This document shows, piece after piece, positions 1 through 9,763 of a DNA stretch of 64,000 nt. The DNA comes from an uncultured Thermogutta sp. (GTDB taxonomy: Bacteria; Planctomycetota; Planctomycetia; Pirellulales; Thermoguttaceae): the NCBI GenBank assembly GCA_937128505.1, contig CAKZMM010000113.1:1-64000 (forward strand), read 5' to 3'. The notes under the pieces were generated by a model. That model was not told where the DNA came from, made no database searches, and was given only the letters and a program-made list of their open reading frames with translations. How positions within the stretch are numbered: the stretch's first letter is position 1; the number at the start of each line of letters is the position of its first letter. A program made the translations under genes and the position numbers.

Positions 1-117
1 AAGCTCTTAACTAGTAATCATTTACGCGCAAATTCCGTTATCCATATGCTGTCTTTTTTATAGGCACGCAATTTGCAGGGCATGTTTGGAAGACGGTACC
101 GAATGTAGGGCTCGTTT

Positions 118-543
118 ATGCGGCTTTCCAACCCTGCGCTACTAATCGGCGATGACGATCTCAACCTCCGAGAAGCGCTTGGCGAGGTCTTCCGGCCGCG
201 CGGATTTCGTACTTTTCTCGCGGCCAATGGCGAGGAGGCCTTGGAGATTCTTCGGCACGAAGTCATCCACCTCGCTCTTTTAGATGTTCACATGCCGAAA
301 CTGGGGGGGCTGGAAACCCTACAGCAGGTACACGAACTTCGGATTCTCGTGCCGTGTATTTTGGTCTCAGCCCAATTGGATGACTTCGTTCTTCAAAAAG
401 CACGCGAATTCCAGGCATATTCGGTCTTGTTCAAACCGTTCTCCCTCGCCGAAATCGTGAGGACGGTTTCGAAGGCTTTGGAACAGATTTACCACTGGCA
501 GTCTCATCAGTTCCGATCATTCGACACTTCGGCGGAATTTTGA
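118..543 (+). CDS. Single-domain response regulator
   Basis: This 141-residue protein is essentially one CheY-like receiver domain. Near the N-terminus is an acidic cluster (GDDD) that would bind Mg2+. The phosphoacceptor is Asp56 in LLDVHMP, the switch Ser is Ser84 (LVSAQ) and the conserved Lys is Lys106 in LFKPFS. About 20 residues follow the fold and carry no output domain. It therefore probably acts by protein-protein contact, as a phosphorelay intermediate or CheY-like signal. No histidine kinase lies next to it; the only kinase in the window is 49 kb away. The left neighbour is outside the window, so operon membership is unknown. The ATG is the first in the frame. Confidence 0.9.
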   Translation: MRLSNPALLIGDDDLNLREALGEVFRPRGFRTFLAANGEEALEILRHEVIHLALLDVHMPKLGGLETLQQVHELRILVPCILVSAQLDDFVLQKAREFQAYSVLFKPFSLAEIVRTVSKALEQIYHWQSHQFRSFDTSAEF

Positions 544-1249
544 TACATGTAGCAGCGTAGTATACATTGCAGCTTGCTTTCGGACGCGATTTCAATCGTT
601 CGGAAGTAGCCCGGTGCCCGACTTGCACCGCAATCGAGCCCGGCGCAGGCCGCCTTGCGTGTCGTGCGGCAAACCAGCCTCTAGCGGAGCCACTCTTGCC
701 AAAAGTTTTTTCCTTCCCTGATTAATCCTGCTTCCTGTAATGCTGCTTCCTGCGATTTTCTTACGGCGCGTACGACGCAAAAGCCCTCAGTTCCATCCGA
801 AAGCCACGCCCCACCCCGCAGCTTCTATTCGAAGACTAGGTCCTACCCCAGGGACTGCCGGCGAATCATCTCGTGTCACCTACGGCCTCGTTGACACCCC
901 TTCCCGGGTCGCCTAGAATCTTCTTCTTACACGATTTCTATTTCTGTCGGCTTCTCGCCGGTCAGAACATCGGTGGTCCCGTGGAAGAATGGCCCTTTTA
1001 GCGAAGGGTATTCGGAACGCCGTATAATCCCTGGGTTGCCTGGCGGCTTCCTAAAGTAATGCGCTGCGGGAACTAAATAAGAAAGCGGGATTGAAAAACG
1101 CGTCAAAAAAAACGTAACTCGCGGTGGGGTAGGTTGCTAAGGGGTTAAAAAAAAGTAACGCAGTTCGCGGCATCCTACGCCAATAAAAGAAGTTACTGAG
1201 AACTTCGGCACTATGCACGACTAAGCTAAACCTAGGAGGCCAACGCTCG
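544..1249. other. Intergenic spacer before acs
   Basis: No convincing gene on either strand. A 6-bp hairpin (GAAGTT/AACTTC, 1189-1206) lies about 45 nt before the acs start, in an A-rich stretch that may be its leader. I could not assign a clear -35/-10 pair. Confidence 0.4.
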
Positions 1250-3211
<1,962 letters not shown>

Positions 3212-3351
3212 GCGGCTATAGCCCGGTCCAGGGCGCCGGGGACAAAACTTTTTTTGGAACCGGGCGTTTGCGGGGCCGAAAACTCACCATTGAATGAATG
3301 GCCCACTAAGCTAGCACAAAAGCGACCCAAAAGCTGGTTATGAAGTCGAGG

Positions 3352-3389
3352 GCCGGGGCGATCTTCCGAAGATTTGCCCCGGCTTTTTT
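3352..3389 (+). terminator. Rho-independent terminator after acs
   Basis: Perfect GCCGGGGC/GCCCCGGC stem (3352-3359 with 3376-3383), an inner ATCTT/AAGAT hairpin, and then six T residues (3384-3389). It lies 140 nt after the acs stop codon and points the same way. Confidence 0.85.
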
Positions 3390-3737
3390 GGTCGATCCTT
3401 CCAGAAATCGTTCTCCCTTTTTTCTTAAGTCGTTCTAGAGAATACTCTGTATCCGATTCGGTGACTCTCCGAGAATCAACTCCGGCATATGGCGGACGCA
3501 CATTCCCTTTTGGGCGGCCTTGGCGGCCCCAGCGAAGCCTGGCCACCCGCCTGAGACCGCTCTTTTTGAAGCGGTTAAGGTTCTTTCAAAGCTAAAATGA
3601 ACCGAGCCACGCGCACCGGATAAATTTTCCCCGCAAAGGTGCCTTCGCATCTTAAAGGTGGGTGCGCATCAAAAATTCGTGACGGGTTGCTTCCATTGGG
3701 TGCCCCGCGTACAGGTGCACCGTAGTGCCCTGCCCAG

Positions 3738-3822
3738 AGTACCCCCCCACCCGGGATGATCTTGACAATCGATCAAGATGTTACTGTGTTATCTAGAAGT
3801 ACCCCCCCAACCGGGATGATCT
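3738..3822. repeat. 25-bp direct repeat, 60 nt apart, with internal inverted repeat
   Basis: The near-identical words 3738-3762 and 3798-3822 (agtaccccccca.ccgggatgatct, one mismatch) are exactly 60 nt apart. Between them lies a perfect 7-bp inverted repeat, ATCTTGA/TCAAGAT (3759-3765 and 3773-3779). Repeated motifs of this kind occur at ends of some insertion sequences (for example multiple terminal repeats of IS21-type elements). No transposase is present, so this could be a solo remnant or a protein-binding site. The rest of the spacer 3390-4145 holds nothing else I can support. Confidence 0.55.
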
Positions 3823-4145
3823 ACGGTGTTGTATCCGCCCGCCGTCTCATGTCCGAGGCGCCCCGAAGCCCGGGCGTTACCCGACAATCGCCGCCTCGCT
3901 TCGCATCATGATCCAAGCTGCCGTTAAGCTATCGTTTAGTGATGGAAGCTCGCATGGAATTCGGTGGCTTCGGCCTAACAAGTCGGCATGAAAAGGTGGT
4001 ATTAATGGGCATAAAATGCAGTATGAAGATGCAATATTTGTGAAAGACTCAGCGTAGAATTTACTCAAGTAGCTCGTGAATGAAGAGATCCCTAGGAACT
4101 TGTGGATGAGCGGAAAGACCGCCGCGAAGCCCTTGCTTAGAAGCC

Positions 4146-5531
4146 ATGTCTTCAGATTCTTTGAAATCACATGCGGATAGCTTTTCGCCGCCGGCCGAGG
4201 CTCAACCGGCGGATTCGGGGGATATTCCGCCCCTGGAGCACAGGGTCAAGCAGTTCCCCCATCGGCCCGGGGTTTATTTGATGAAGGACCGGGCGGGCCG
4301 GGTCATCTATGTGGGCAAAGCCAAGGATTTGCGTCACCGGGTTTCCAGCTATTTTCTCAAGGCCGCGGCGGAAGATCCCCGCATCGCCCCTTTGCTTCGC
4401 GAATTGCACGACATCGAGTATCTGGAAACGGATAGTGAGGTCGATGCCCTGCTCGTGGAATCGCGGCTGATCAAAGATATTCAGCCCAAGTTCAATCGGG
4501 AACTGAAGGACGATAAGACCTTTCCCTATTTGGAAATTCACGTTCGCGAGGATTTTCCGCGGGTAGAGTTTACCCGAGAACCCAGATCGCGGGGCACGAA
4601 ACTATATGGGCCTTTCGCCAGTGCCGGGTCATTGCGCGGCGCCCTTCAGGTGCTCCAAAAAATCTTCAAGTTTCGCACGTGCTCGCTGGATATTCGGGCG
4701 GATGATCCCCGCTGGCGGTGGTTCCGGCCTTGTCTGCTGGCTTCGATCGATCAGTGCTCCGCGCCCTGCAATTTGCGGATTACCCGAGAAGAGTATCGGA
4801 AGGACATCCAGCGGCTTCTGCGTTTCTTGGAGGGCGGAAAGCGGGAACTGTTGCGGCAGTTGCGCGCGGAGATGATCGAAGCGGCTCAGCAGCGCCGCTA
4901 TGAAGAAGCGGCTCGGCTCCGCGACGAGATTCAGTTGTTGGAAACCCTCGATCAACGCGGCGAGCTGGAAACGCATCTCCAGCCGGAGGTTTTCCACGTG
5001 GATCCGCGTAAGGGGCTTGCCGGGCTAAAAAAAGTGCTCAAGCTCCCCAAGCAGCCGCGAACGATCGAGGGGTTGGATATTGCCCATCTCAGCGGAAGCG
5101 AAATGGTGGCAAGCCTGGTGCAATTCATCGATGGGCTTCCTTTCAAGCCGGGCTATAAACGGTATCGTATTCGCAGCGTGCAAGGGGTCGACGATTACGC
5201 GGCCATTCGCGAGGTGATTTGCCGGCGATTTCGTCGTCGCGGGATAGACGAGGAAGGGGAAGTTCTGCCCGATCTGCTTTTGATCGACGGAGGCAAAGGC
5301 CAGCTCCATGCCGCCCAGGAGGCCTTCGCGCAAGTGCAACTCGCCCCTCCGCAGCTTGTGGCGCTGGCTAAACGCGAAGAAGAGCTTTTCGTTCCCAGTC
5401 AGGACCAACCGTTGCGGTTAGGCCGCCATTCCTTCGCCTTGAGGCTTCTTCAGTATGTCCGCGACGAAGCCCACCGCTTTGCTCAGCATTATCATCATCT
5501 GCTTCGGCGCAAAAGCACTCTGGGCGAGTAA
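4146..5531 (+). CDS. uvrC: Short UvrC-type excinuclease subunit lacking the HhH domain
   Basis: UvrC makes both incisions in UvrABC nucleotide excision repair. The GIY-YIG nuclease is at residues 38-125 (GVYLMKD, IYVGKAKDLRHRV, Glu105 in VESRLIK, Asn117). A four-cysteine cluster (Cys179, 196, 204, 208) matches the Fe-S motif of the family. The UVR motif for UvrB contact is at about 240-270, and the RNase H-like nuclease follows with Asp311 (GLDIAHLSG), Asp381 (LLIDGGKGQ) and His443 (RDEAHRFA). The protein ends 18 residues later, at 461, where UvrC normally continues with tandem helix-hairpin-helix motifs (about 600 residues in all). I see no continuation in another frame downstream. No Shine-Dalgarno site is evident before this ATG. 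Identity is firm; full incision activity is uncertain. Confidence 0.92.
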   Translation: MSSDSLKSHADSFSPPAEAQPADSGDIPPLEHRVKQFPHRPGVYLMKDRAGRVIYVGKAKDLRHRVSSYFLKAAAEDPRIAPLLRELHDIEYLETDSEVDALLVESRLIKDIQPKFNRELKDDKTFPYLEIHVREDFPRVEFTREPRSRGTKLYGPFASAGSLRGALQVLQKIFKFRTCSLDIRADDPRWRWFRPCLLASIDQCSAPCNLRITREEYRKDIQRLLRFLEGGKRELLRQLRAEMIEAAQQRRYEEAARLRDEIQLLETLDQRGELETHLQPEVFHVDPRKGLAGLKKVLKLPKQPRTIEGLDIAHLSGSEMVASLVQFIDGLPFKPGYKRYRIRSVQGVDDYAAIREVICRRFRRRGIDEEGEVLPDLLLIDGGKGQLHAAQEAFAQVQLAPPQLVALAKREEELFVPSQDQPLRLGRHSFALRLLQYVRDEAHRFAQHYHHLLRRKSTLGE

Positions 5532-5645
5532 GTTGGCAGGAACACTGCAAGTTTACCAGTAGCTCCGGCTCAAGCCATCGAATGATTCTACCCACAACTT
5601 CTTGAAGCCAGTTCCCTTTGCCGATTTCCTTTTTTCCTTTGCCCT

Positions 5646-5682
5646 AAAAACGCCGCGGCCGCAGGACCGAAGTCCTGCGGCC
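5646..5682 (-). terminator. Terminator of the downstream DUF1559 gene
   Basis: Perfect 11-bp stem (5657-5667 with 5672-5682). Read on the minus strand the loop is the very stable C(UUCG)G tetraloop, and after GCGGCG comes TTTTT (5650-5646). It sits about 120 nt beyond the stop codon of the minus-strand gene at 5801. It may also slow transcription leaving uvrC from the other side. Confidence 0.8.
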
Positions 5683-5800
5683 TTGGCGCGTCGGGTAACA
5701 CAGCCTTGGCACCGAGAGGTGCTCAAGTGGGGAAGGTCACATGCTGCAACACGCTAACCGAACGCCTTAGATTGTTTGGAATTTGCTGCCGCGTCGACGA

Positions 5801-7168
5801 TTAGCCCTCATAGTTGAGCGGCTTGCCGGCATTGTTATTCCGGATGAACACACCATTAAACATCCGGAAAGGCTCCAGCTCGGTCGGCCCAGGGCGATAG
5901 CCGGTGGCGAAGTAGTCCTCATCTTCACCAAGGATGCCATCACCGTCCTCATCCCATACGGGGATCACGAACCCCGGGTTGAGGTAACCATCACCGTTGG
6001 CATCCTTGAATTCCTGAACGGAGCCGTCGGCCATCAGGATATTGCACACGCCACGGTGAACCGCATACCAGTCGCGGGTATCTTGCCGGTAGAAGTATTG
6101 ATCCTGGGGCGCGGTTTGCCCACCTTTTTGATAGTTATTAACCGGATTACCGTCGGCCTGGCCCATTGGAATCAGACCCGCCTCCGCATCCATCTGCATT
6201 TGAAGACCCTGATTATGGAGAAGCAAAGTCAATCGCGTATTCGGGCTATCAACATAGCCAGGGCCATCATTGAACGATTCGACCAAGCGGTCGCCACGGC
6301 GTCCCCAGACTTTGCCATTGGAATCGACCACATTCTGCGTGAGAATCGCTTCACGAACATCGCCCGGCCCTGCACAACCCAAAAGCGGGATCACGGAGCT
6401 GGCCAGGAGGGAGTTATCTAGATCGCGACGCGAAAGCGGACCTGTGGAATCTTCCATACCTTTGTACCTCCCTGTACCGAAGTTATGAAGAGTACCACTA
6501 GGCAATCGCGTTGAAACATCGCCGGCTCGTACAAACGGCATCGCGGTTGCGCCGGTACCTACCGTTTGGACCGCCAGCACCGGTTCCCCCCGAACCAGGA
6601 AATAGCTTGTCACATAGTTTGTGCTGTAACCGGTTTTCATGAGTTCATCCGCGATAAGCGCTGCCCGCGCCTCGGGTGTACCAGTATAGGTAAACGCACC
6701 CGTTTCATATGAATTCGAGCCCGGCGTGCCGCTTCCATTCCCTAGAAGAACGCACCGGCCCGCCGCCATCCGGCTCACTATGCATCCTTCAGCGGGATTG
6801 ACCGTCGCGGTTTGGCCGATTAGGTCGTTGAGCTTTTCGGAGGCCGTCATCGAGCTGCCCGGATCCAGCAGCATCGCCGGCTGGCAGATGTCGCCATTTA
6901 CCAGATCGGCCACCCAACCGTAAGTATCCACGCAACCATCGCGACGGAAGTCGTAAGCACCGCTACAGAACCGGCCTTCGGGGTCACGATCGGCATGGAT
7001 CTGGAACCCCAAGCCGAACTGCCGCAGGTTGCTCTGGCACGTGACGGCGCGGGCACGCTCCCGGGCGGCCTGAAGTGCCGGTAGCAGCAGGGCAATCAGG
7101 ATCGCGATGATCCCAATCACCACCAAAAGTTCGATCAACGTGAAACCTTTTTTCGCCTTGCGACTCAT
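5801..7168 (-). CDS. DUF1559 pilin-like protein
   Basis: A 455-residue member of the planctomycete DUF1559 family. The N-terminus is a type IV prepilin/pseudopilin leader: [27 protein letters not shown], cleaved after Gly8 with Glu at +5 (quoted here in pieces: KKG, then FTLIELLVV). The conserved [10 protein letters not shown] motif follows. Near the C-terminus is the H-X9-DG signature [12 protein letters not shown]. After it comes an aspartate/glycine-rich segment ([14 protein letters not shown]) that could bind calcium. It is probably exported and assembled by a type II secretion or pilus-like machine; the true role of the family is not established. Ribosome site aaaggag precedes the ATG. 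A paralogue lies upstream on the same strand. Confidence 0.88.
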   Translation of the reverse strand: MSRKAKKGFTLIELLVVIGIIAILIALLLPALQAARERARAVTCQSNLRQFGLGFQIHADRDPEGRFCSGAYDFRRDGCVDTYGWVADLVNGDICQPAMLLDPGSSMTASEKLNDLIGQTATVNPAEGCIVSRMAAGRCVLLGNGSGTPGSNSYETGAFTYTGTPEARAALIADELMKTGYSTNYVTSYFLVRGEPVLAVQTVGTGATAMPFVRAGDVSTRLPSGTLHNFGTGRYKGMEDSTGPLSRRDLDNSLLASSVIPLLGCAGPGDVREAILTQNVVDSNGKVWGRRGDRLVESFNDGPGYVDSPNTRLTLLLHNQGLQMQMDAEAGLIPMGQADGNPVNNYQKGGQTAPQDQYFYRQDTRDWYAVHRGVCNILMADGSVQEFKDANGDGYLNPGFVIPVWDEDGDGILGEDEDYFATGYRPGPTELEPFRMFNGVFIRNNNAGKPLNYEG

Positions 7169-7285
7169 GCGCTACAATCTCCTTTCGTGCCGAGTCTTAA
7201 ATTGCTCAAGGGCTGACTTTGCGATTTTACGCCCCCAAGCGGTCACCAAACCTTTCCGTTAACCGAAAACCGAAGCGACGTTTGC

Positions 7286-7370
7286 GGTGCCTTCTTTGAC
7301 AGGGGCCCGGCACCATGGGCCCACCAGTTTTCCGCCCCACTTGGGCGGAATCTCCAAGCCAAAGGGCTTG
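7286..7370 (-). other. Hairpin-rich spacer between the DUF1559 genes
   Basis: Four perfect pairings crowd 85 nt: GGTGCC/GGCACC (7286-7291, 7309-7314), GGGCCC/GGGCCC (7303-7308, 7317-7322), TTCCGCCC/GGGCGGAA (7330-7337, 7343-7350) and CAAGCC/GGCTTG (7355-7360, 7365-7370). The first two are mutually exclusive, so the RNA could switch shape. None has a T tract suited to a simple terminator on the minus strand. It would lie in the leader of the gene at 7168 and could set the ratio of the two gene products. No known riboswitch was recognised. Confidence 0.45.
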
Positions 7371-7435
7371 TCTTTTCGTGTGCAGCCTGTTACACTTCCT
7401 TTTGGCTGACCCGACGATTGCCGCTTGCTAGAAGG

Positions 7436-7451
7436 GGATCACCTCCTTTCT
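7436..7451 (-). promoter_or_regulatory. 16-nt extended Shine-Dalgarno-like element without an ORF
   Basis: The minus strand reads AGAAAGGAGGTGATCC, the full complement of the usual bacterial 16S rRNA 3' end. It is 88 nt past the stop of the upstream DUF1559 gene and about 270 nt before the next start. No ATG, GTG or TTG lies at a usable distance behind it. It could act as a ribosome standby site or protect an RNA end. This is not an rRNA gene fragment, because the match ends abruptly at this 16-mer. Confidence 0.5.
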
Positions 7452-7539
7452 CTCAGGTGGCAGCTGAGGGTTAAGTCCAAACCTTTCCGAACCGAGGCCT
7501 TTGCACCTTGGACGGGTGCAAGGGCCGTTTTATTGCCTC

Positions 7540-8736
7540 TTAGAACCGGCTCAAGCTAGGAACGCTAACGAAATCTTCCGGGGGAAGCTCCACCGTGCTG
7601 TCGGCAAATCCGTTGGCGGGATCCGCTTGAAAGCCGTTATTCAGATAGGCGTCGTTATTCTCATCCTTCCAACTCCGGACGCTGCCGTCGGCCATGAGGA
7701 TATTGGCAAAGCCGCGATGCAGCGGTGCAAAACCGCGGTAATCCTGAAGTGTGCGATTCCACAGGGCCCACCAGCCATTCGGGCCTTCTCGCGCTGTGTT
7801 GGGCGGCACCGTCAAGTAATCCATGGAGGGATTAACAACCGGTCCGCGAGTATACGCGAGGACGAGCGGAATCGATTGCTTGAAATCGCCGAAAGCCCGC
7901 TCGAGATATTGGCTCACGCGTCCATCACCCAAAAGGGGGATGAAACTACTGCTCACGTCGACCGAGGACAAACGATCGAGATGCAAGGGGCCGAAGGTGC
8001 ACGCGCGGGCGAGCGGCGAGGTCTCGCACCCGCCACCGAGACCTTGGAGGTTTCCGTCGCTTCCCAACTTGACGCCCGTTCGCACCAGGTACCAACTGGC
8101 CGTGTAATTAGTGTTGAAATGCTGGCGAAAGATTGCCTGAAAAACTAGTTCATCGCGGGCCGCACCAGGAGTTTGGAGGCTTTCCGTAGAGATGATTTGC
8201 TCGCACGGGTCGCGCCTTTGCGTGCCATCGGGCAAAGTTTCCGGAACGCGACCTTTATGATTAATTCCACAGGTCCAAGTGCTCGGATTGCCGGGCTGTT
8301 CGCTGGCCCAAGACGACACATCCAGGTTAAGAAGGTCGTTGTAGGTCTCGCTCAACAGCGCCTCATTGGAAGGGCAAAGCATCTGCCCCACCGGGGTACC
8401 ACTGCGGACAAGATCTGCCACCCAACCGATTGAGGTGACGCTGCCATCTCGCTGCCAATCGAAAGCCCCGGTGCACAGAAGTCCTTTGTGGGCCTGAGCA
8501 TGAGCGAGTAATGCGACCCCGATCTGCCGCAAGTTGGAGCTGCAATTTGTTTGCCGGCTTGCTTCCCGGGCGGAATTCAAGGCCGGCATCAGAAGCGCCA
8601 GCAAGATCGAGATCACCACGATGACCGTGAGCATTTCCACCAATGTAATTGCCCTTCTGGAAAGGCTCTTTGTGACGGCTTCTCGAATGTCTCGCGAAAG
8701 CGGTTTTTGGCGTGTTACCCGAGCACTGATTTTCAT
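7540..8736 (-). CDS. DUF1559 pilin-like protein with Ala at the cleavage site
   Basis: A 398-residue paralogue of the gene at 5801-7168. A longer, basic N-terminal region precedes the prepilin-like motif RRAITLVEMLTV, with Ala where Gly normally stands at -1 and Glu at +5. The hydrophobic helix, the motif TNCSSNLRQIG and the C-terminal H-X9-DG signature HRGFANILMADG follow. A strong ribosome site (gggggaggg) lies just before the ATG. It is the first gene behind two Pho-type promoters. Both DUF1559 genes are likely exported surface or pseudopilin components. Whether the Ala variant is processed by the standard prepilin peptidase is uncertain. Confidence 0.86.
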   Translation of the reverse strand: MKISARVTRQKPLSRDIREAVTKSLSRRAITLVEMLTVIVVISILLALLMPALNSAREASRQTNCSSNLRQIGVALLAHAQAHKGLLCTGAFDWQRDGSVTSIGWVADLVRSGTPVGQMLCPSNEALLSETYNDLLNLDVSSWASEQPGNPSTWTCGINHKGRVPETLPDGTQRRDPCEQIISTESLQTPGAARDELVFQAIFRQHFNTNYTASWYLVRTGVKLGSDGNLQGLGGGCETSPLARACTFGPLHLDRLSSVDVSSSFIPLLGDGRVSQYLERAFGDFKQSIPLVLAYTRGPVVNPSMDYLTVPPNTAREGPNGWWALWNRTLQDYRGFAPLHRGFANILMADGSVRSWKDENNDAYLNNGFQADPANGFADSTVELPPEDFVSVPSLSRF

Positions 8737-8913
8737 TTTCCCTCCCCCAAAAGTTCGGCTGCTCGCCCTCGATCTTTTACCCCCTGTTTGGTCCTGCCCT
8801 ATCTATGCTGGTTTACCTGCGACGTTTGAAAGCCACTCAGAGTTGATTTGGATTGGGTGGTTAACCAGCCGTGCCCTTTTTAGTTGCTTCAAAATGTTTT
8901 TGATTTGGTCAAC

Positions 8914-8936
8914 AAGGTTGCCTTTTCTGCAACCTT
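8914..8936 (-). other. Leader hairpin upstream of DUF1559 gene
   Basis: Perfect 8-bp stem AAGGTTGC/GCAACCTT with a 7-nt loop, inside the long (about 275 nt) untranslated leader expected from the promoter at 9018. No T tract follows on the minus strand. Confidence 0.4.
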
Positions 8937-9017
8937 ATGGATTTTGGATTTAGTATTTGGTTCGCTATCGCCTTTTTGCTGACCGATTTCTGATTTGTTC
9001 CTTTTTTACTCGCCCGG

Positions 9018-9071
9018 ATTGTAGCAGCCGCATGTTAAGGAATCGTTAGCGTTGTGTTAAAGTTTTGTTAG
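9018..9071 (-). promoter_or_regulatory. Pho-box-like promoter, proximal
   Basis: On the plus strand the hexamers TGTTAA, CGTTAG, TGTTAA and TGTTAG start at 9033, 9044, 9055 and 9066, exactly 11 bp apart. On the minus strand they read as CTAACA/TTAACA repeats. Nine nucleotides after the last one is TACAAT (9018-9023), a good -10 hexamer. Tandem TTAACA hexamers at 11-bp spacing are the known PhoP/PhoB-type operator, and the array taking the place of a -35 box is typical of activated Pho promoters. The first gene downstream is the DUF1559 protein at 8736. Confidence 0.75.
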
Positions 9072-9157
9072 AGTTTTCGATTTCCTTTTGACCTCTTACC
9101 GAGTATAGTGGAAGCGTGTTTGGCCGCGGAAATGGTGTCGTTGATTTCTATTGGGGT

Positions 9158-9183
9158 CTCGATTGTGTTTCTCGATTGTGTTT
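9158..9183. repeat. 13-nt tandem repeat between the two Pho-type promoters
   Basis: ctcgattgtgttt occurs twice in a row (9158-9170, 9171-9183), and a third related word (tgtcgattgcgtt) follows. Function unknown. The rest of 9072-9285 shows no ORF that I can support. Confidence 0.5.
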
Positions 9184-9285
9184 GTGGTGTCGATTGCGTT
9201 GCCGATTAACCCACGTGTTGTTAATTGACCTAACCGCCGATGCGATAGTCTTTTGACGCCCAGCTATCTCTTTCATTCGAGCGGC

Positions 9286-9339
9286 ATTTTAAAGGCCCTA
9301 TGTTAAGCGTTGATTAGGAAATTGTTAGAAATCTGTTAG
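9286..9339 (-). promoter_or_regulatory. Pho-box-like promoter, distal
   Basis: A second array: TGTTAA at 9301, a degenerate GATTAG at 9312, TGTTAG at 9323 and TGTTAG at 9334, again with exact 11-bp spacing. Again nine nucleotides separate the last repeat from a -10 hexamer, TAAAAT (9286-9291). The geometry is identical to the array at 9018-9071, 268 bp closer to the gene. The same strand and the same target gene are implied. Confidence 0.72.
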
Positions 9340-9620
9340 CTTCGCGAAATTGAGGCAAATTGAGGCTCGGAATTGTCGGCCGGTTAGTATTTGAACTTTA
9401 CGAGCATCGAGGCCTTGAGCTCAGTGAGAAGAACTGGGCAAAGAAAAGCAGAGCCACCTATAGTGCGCGATTAGTGTTCATCTATTCATATTCTGTACTT
9501 TTGTACATAGATTGTGCTGACCGATGGCGTTACCCGAAGACAGGAGTCCTCCTGTTATCCGGGAGAGTCATGTGGCCAGTTCCTGGCACCGAAGGAAAAA
9601 CGCCCTCAGAAAGAGCCGGT

Positions 9621-9653
9621 AAAAAGAAATGGGACGCCTTTTTCAGGCGTCCC
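9621..9653 (-). terminator. Terminator after the DUF4159 gene
   Basis: Nine-bp perfect stem GGGACGCCT/AGGCGTCCC (9631-9639, 9645-9653). Read on the minus strand it is followed by ATTTCTTTTT. It lies 110 nt past the stop codon at 9764 and separates this gene from the Pho-type promoters. Confidence 0.8.
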
Positions 9654-9763
9654 CGTGGTTTTCGGACTCGGATCAGTCTCGTTATTGGGACTTATCGGTG
9701 ATCGAGAGGTCGAGGCCACAAGGGCCGATTCGTGCTCGCCATTTGAGGGTGTGCAAACTTCTG

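Noticed and set aside
5783-6421. 212-codon plus-strand frame opposite the DUF1559 gene
   Set aside because: It is the antisense shadow of a clearly conserved gene.
7436-7451. Fragment of a 16S rRNA gene
   Set aside because: Only the last 16 nt match; the flanking sequence has no rRNA similarity. It is better read as an SD-type element on the minus strand.
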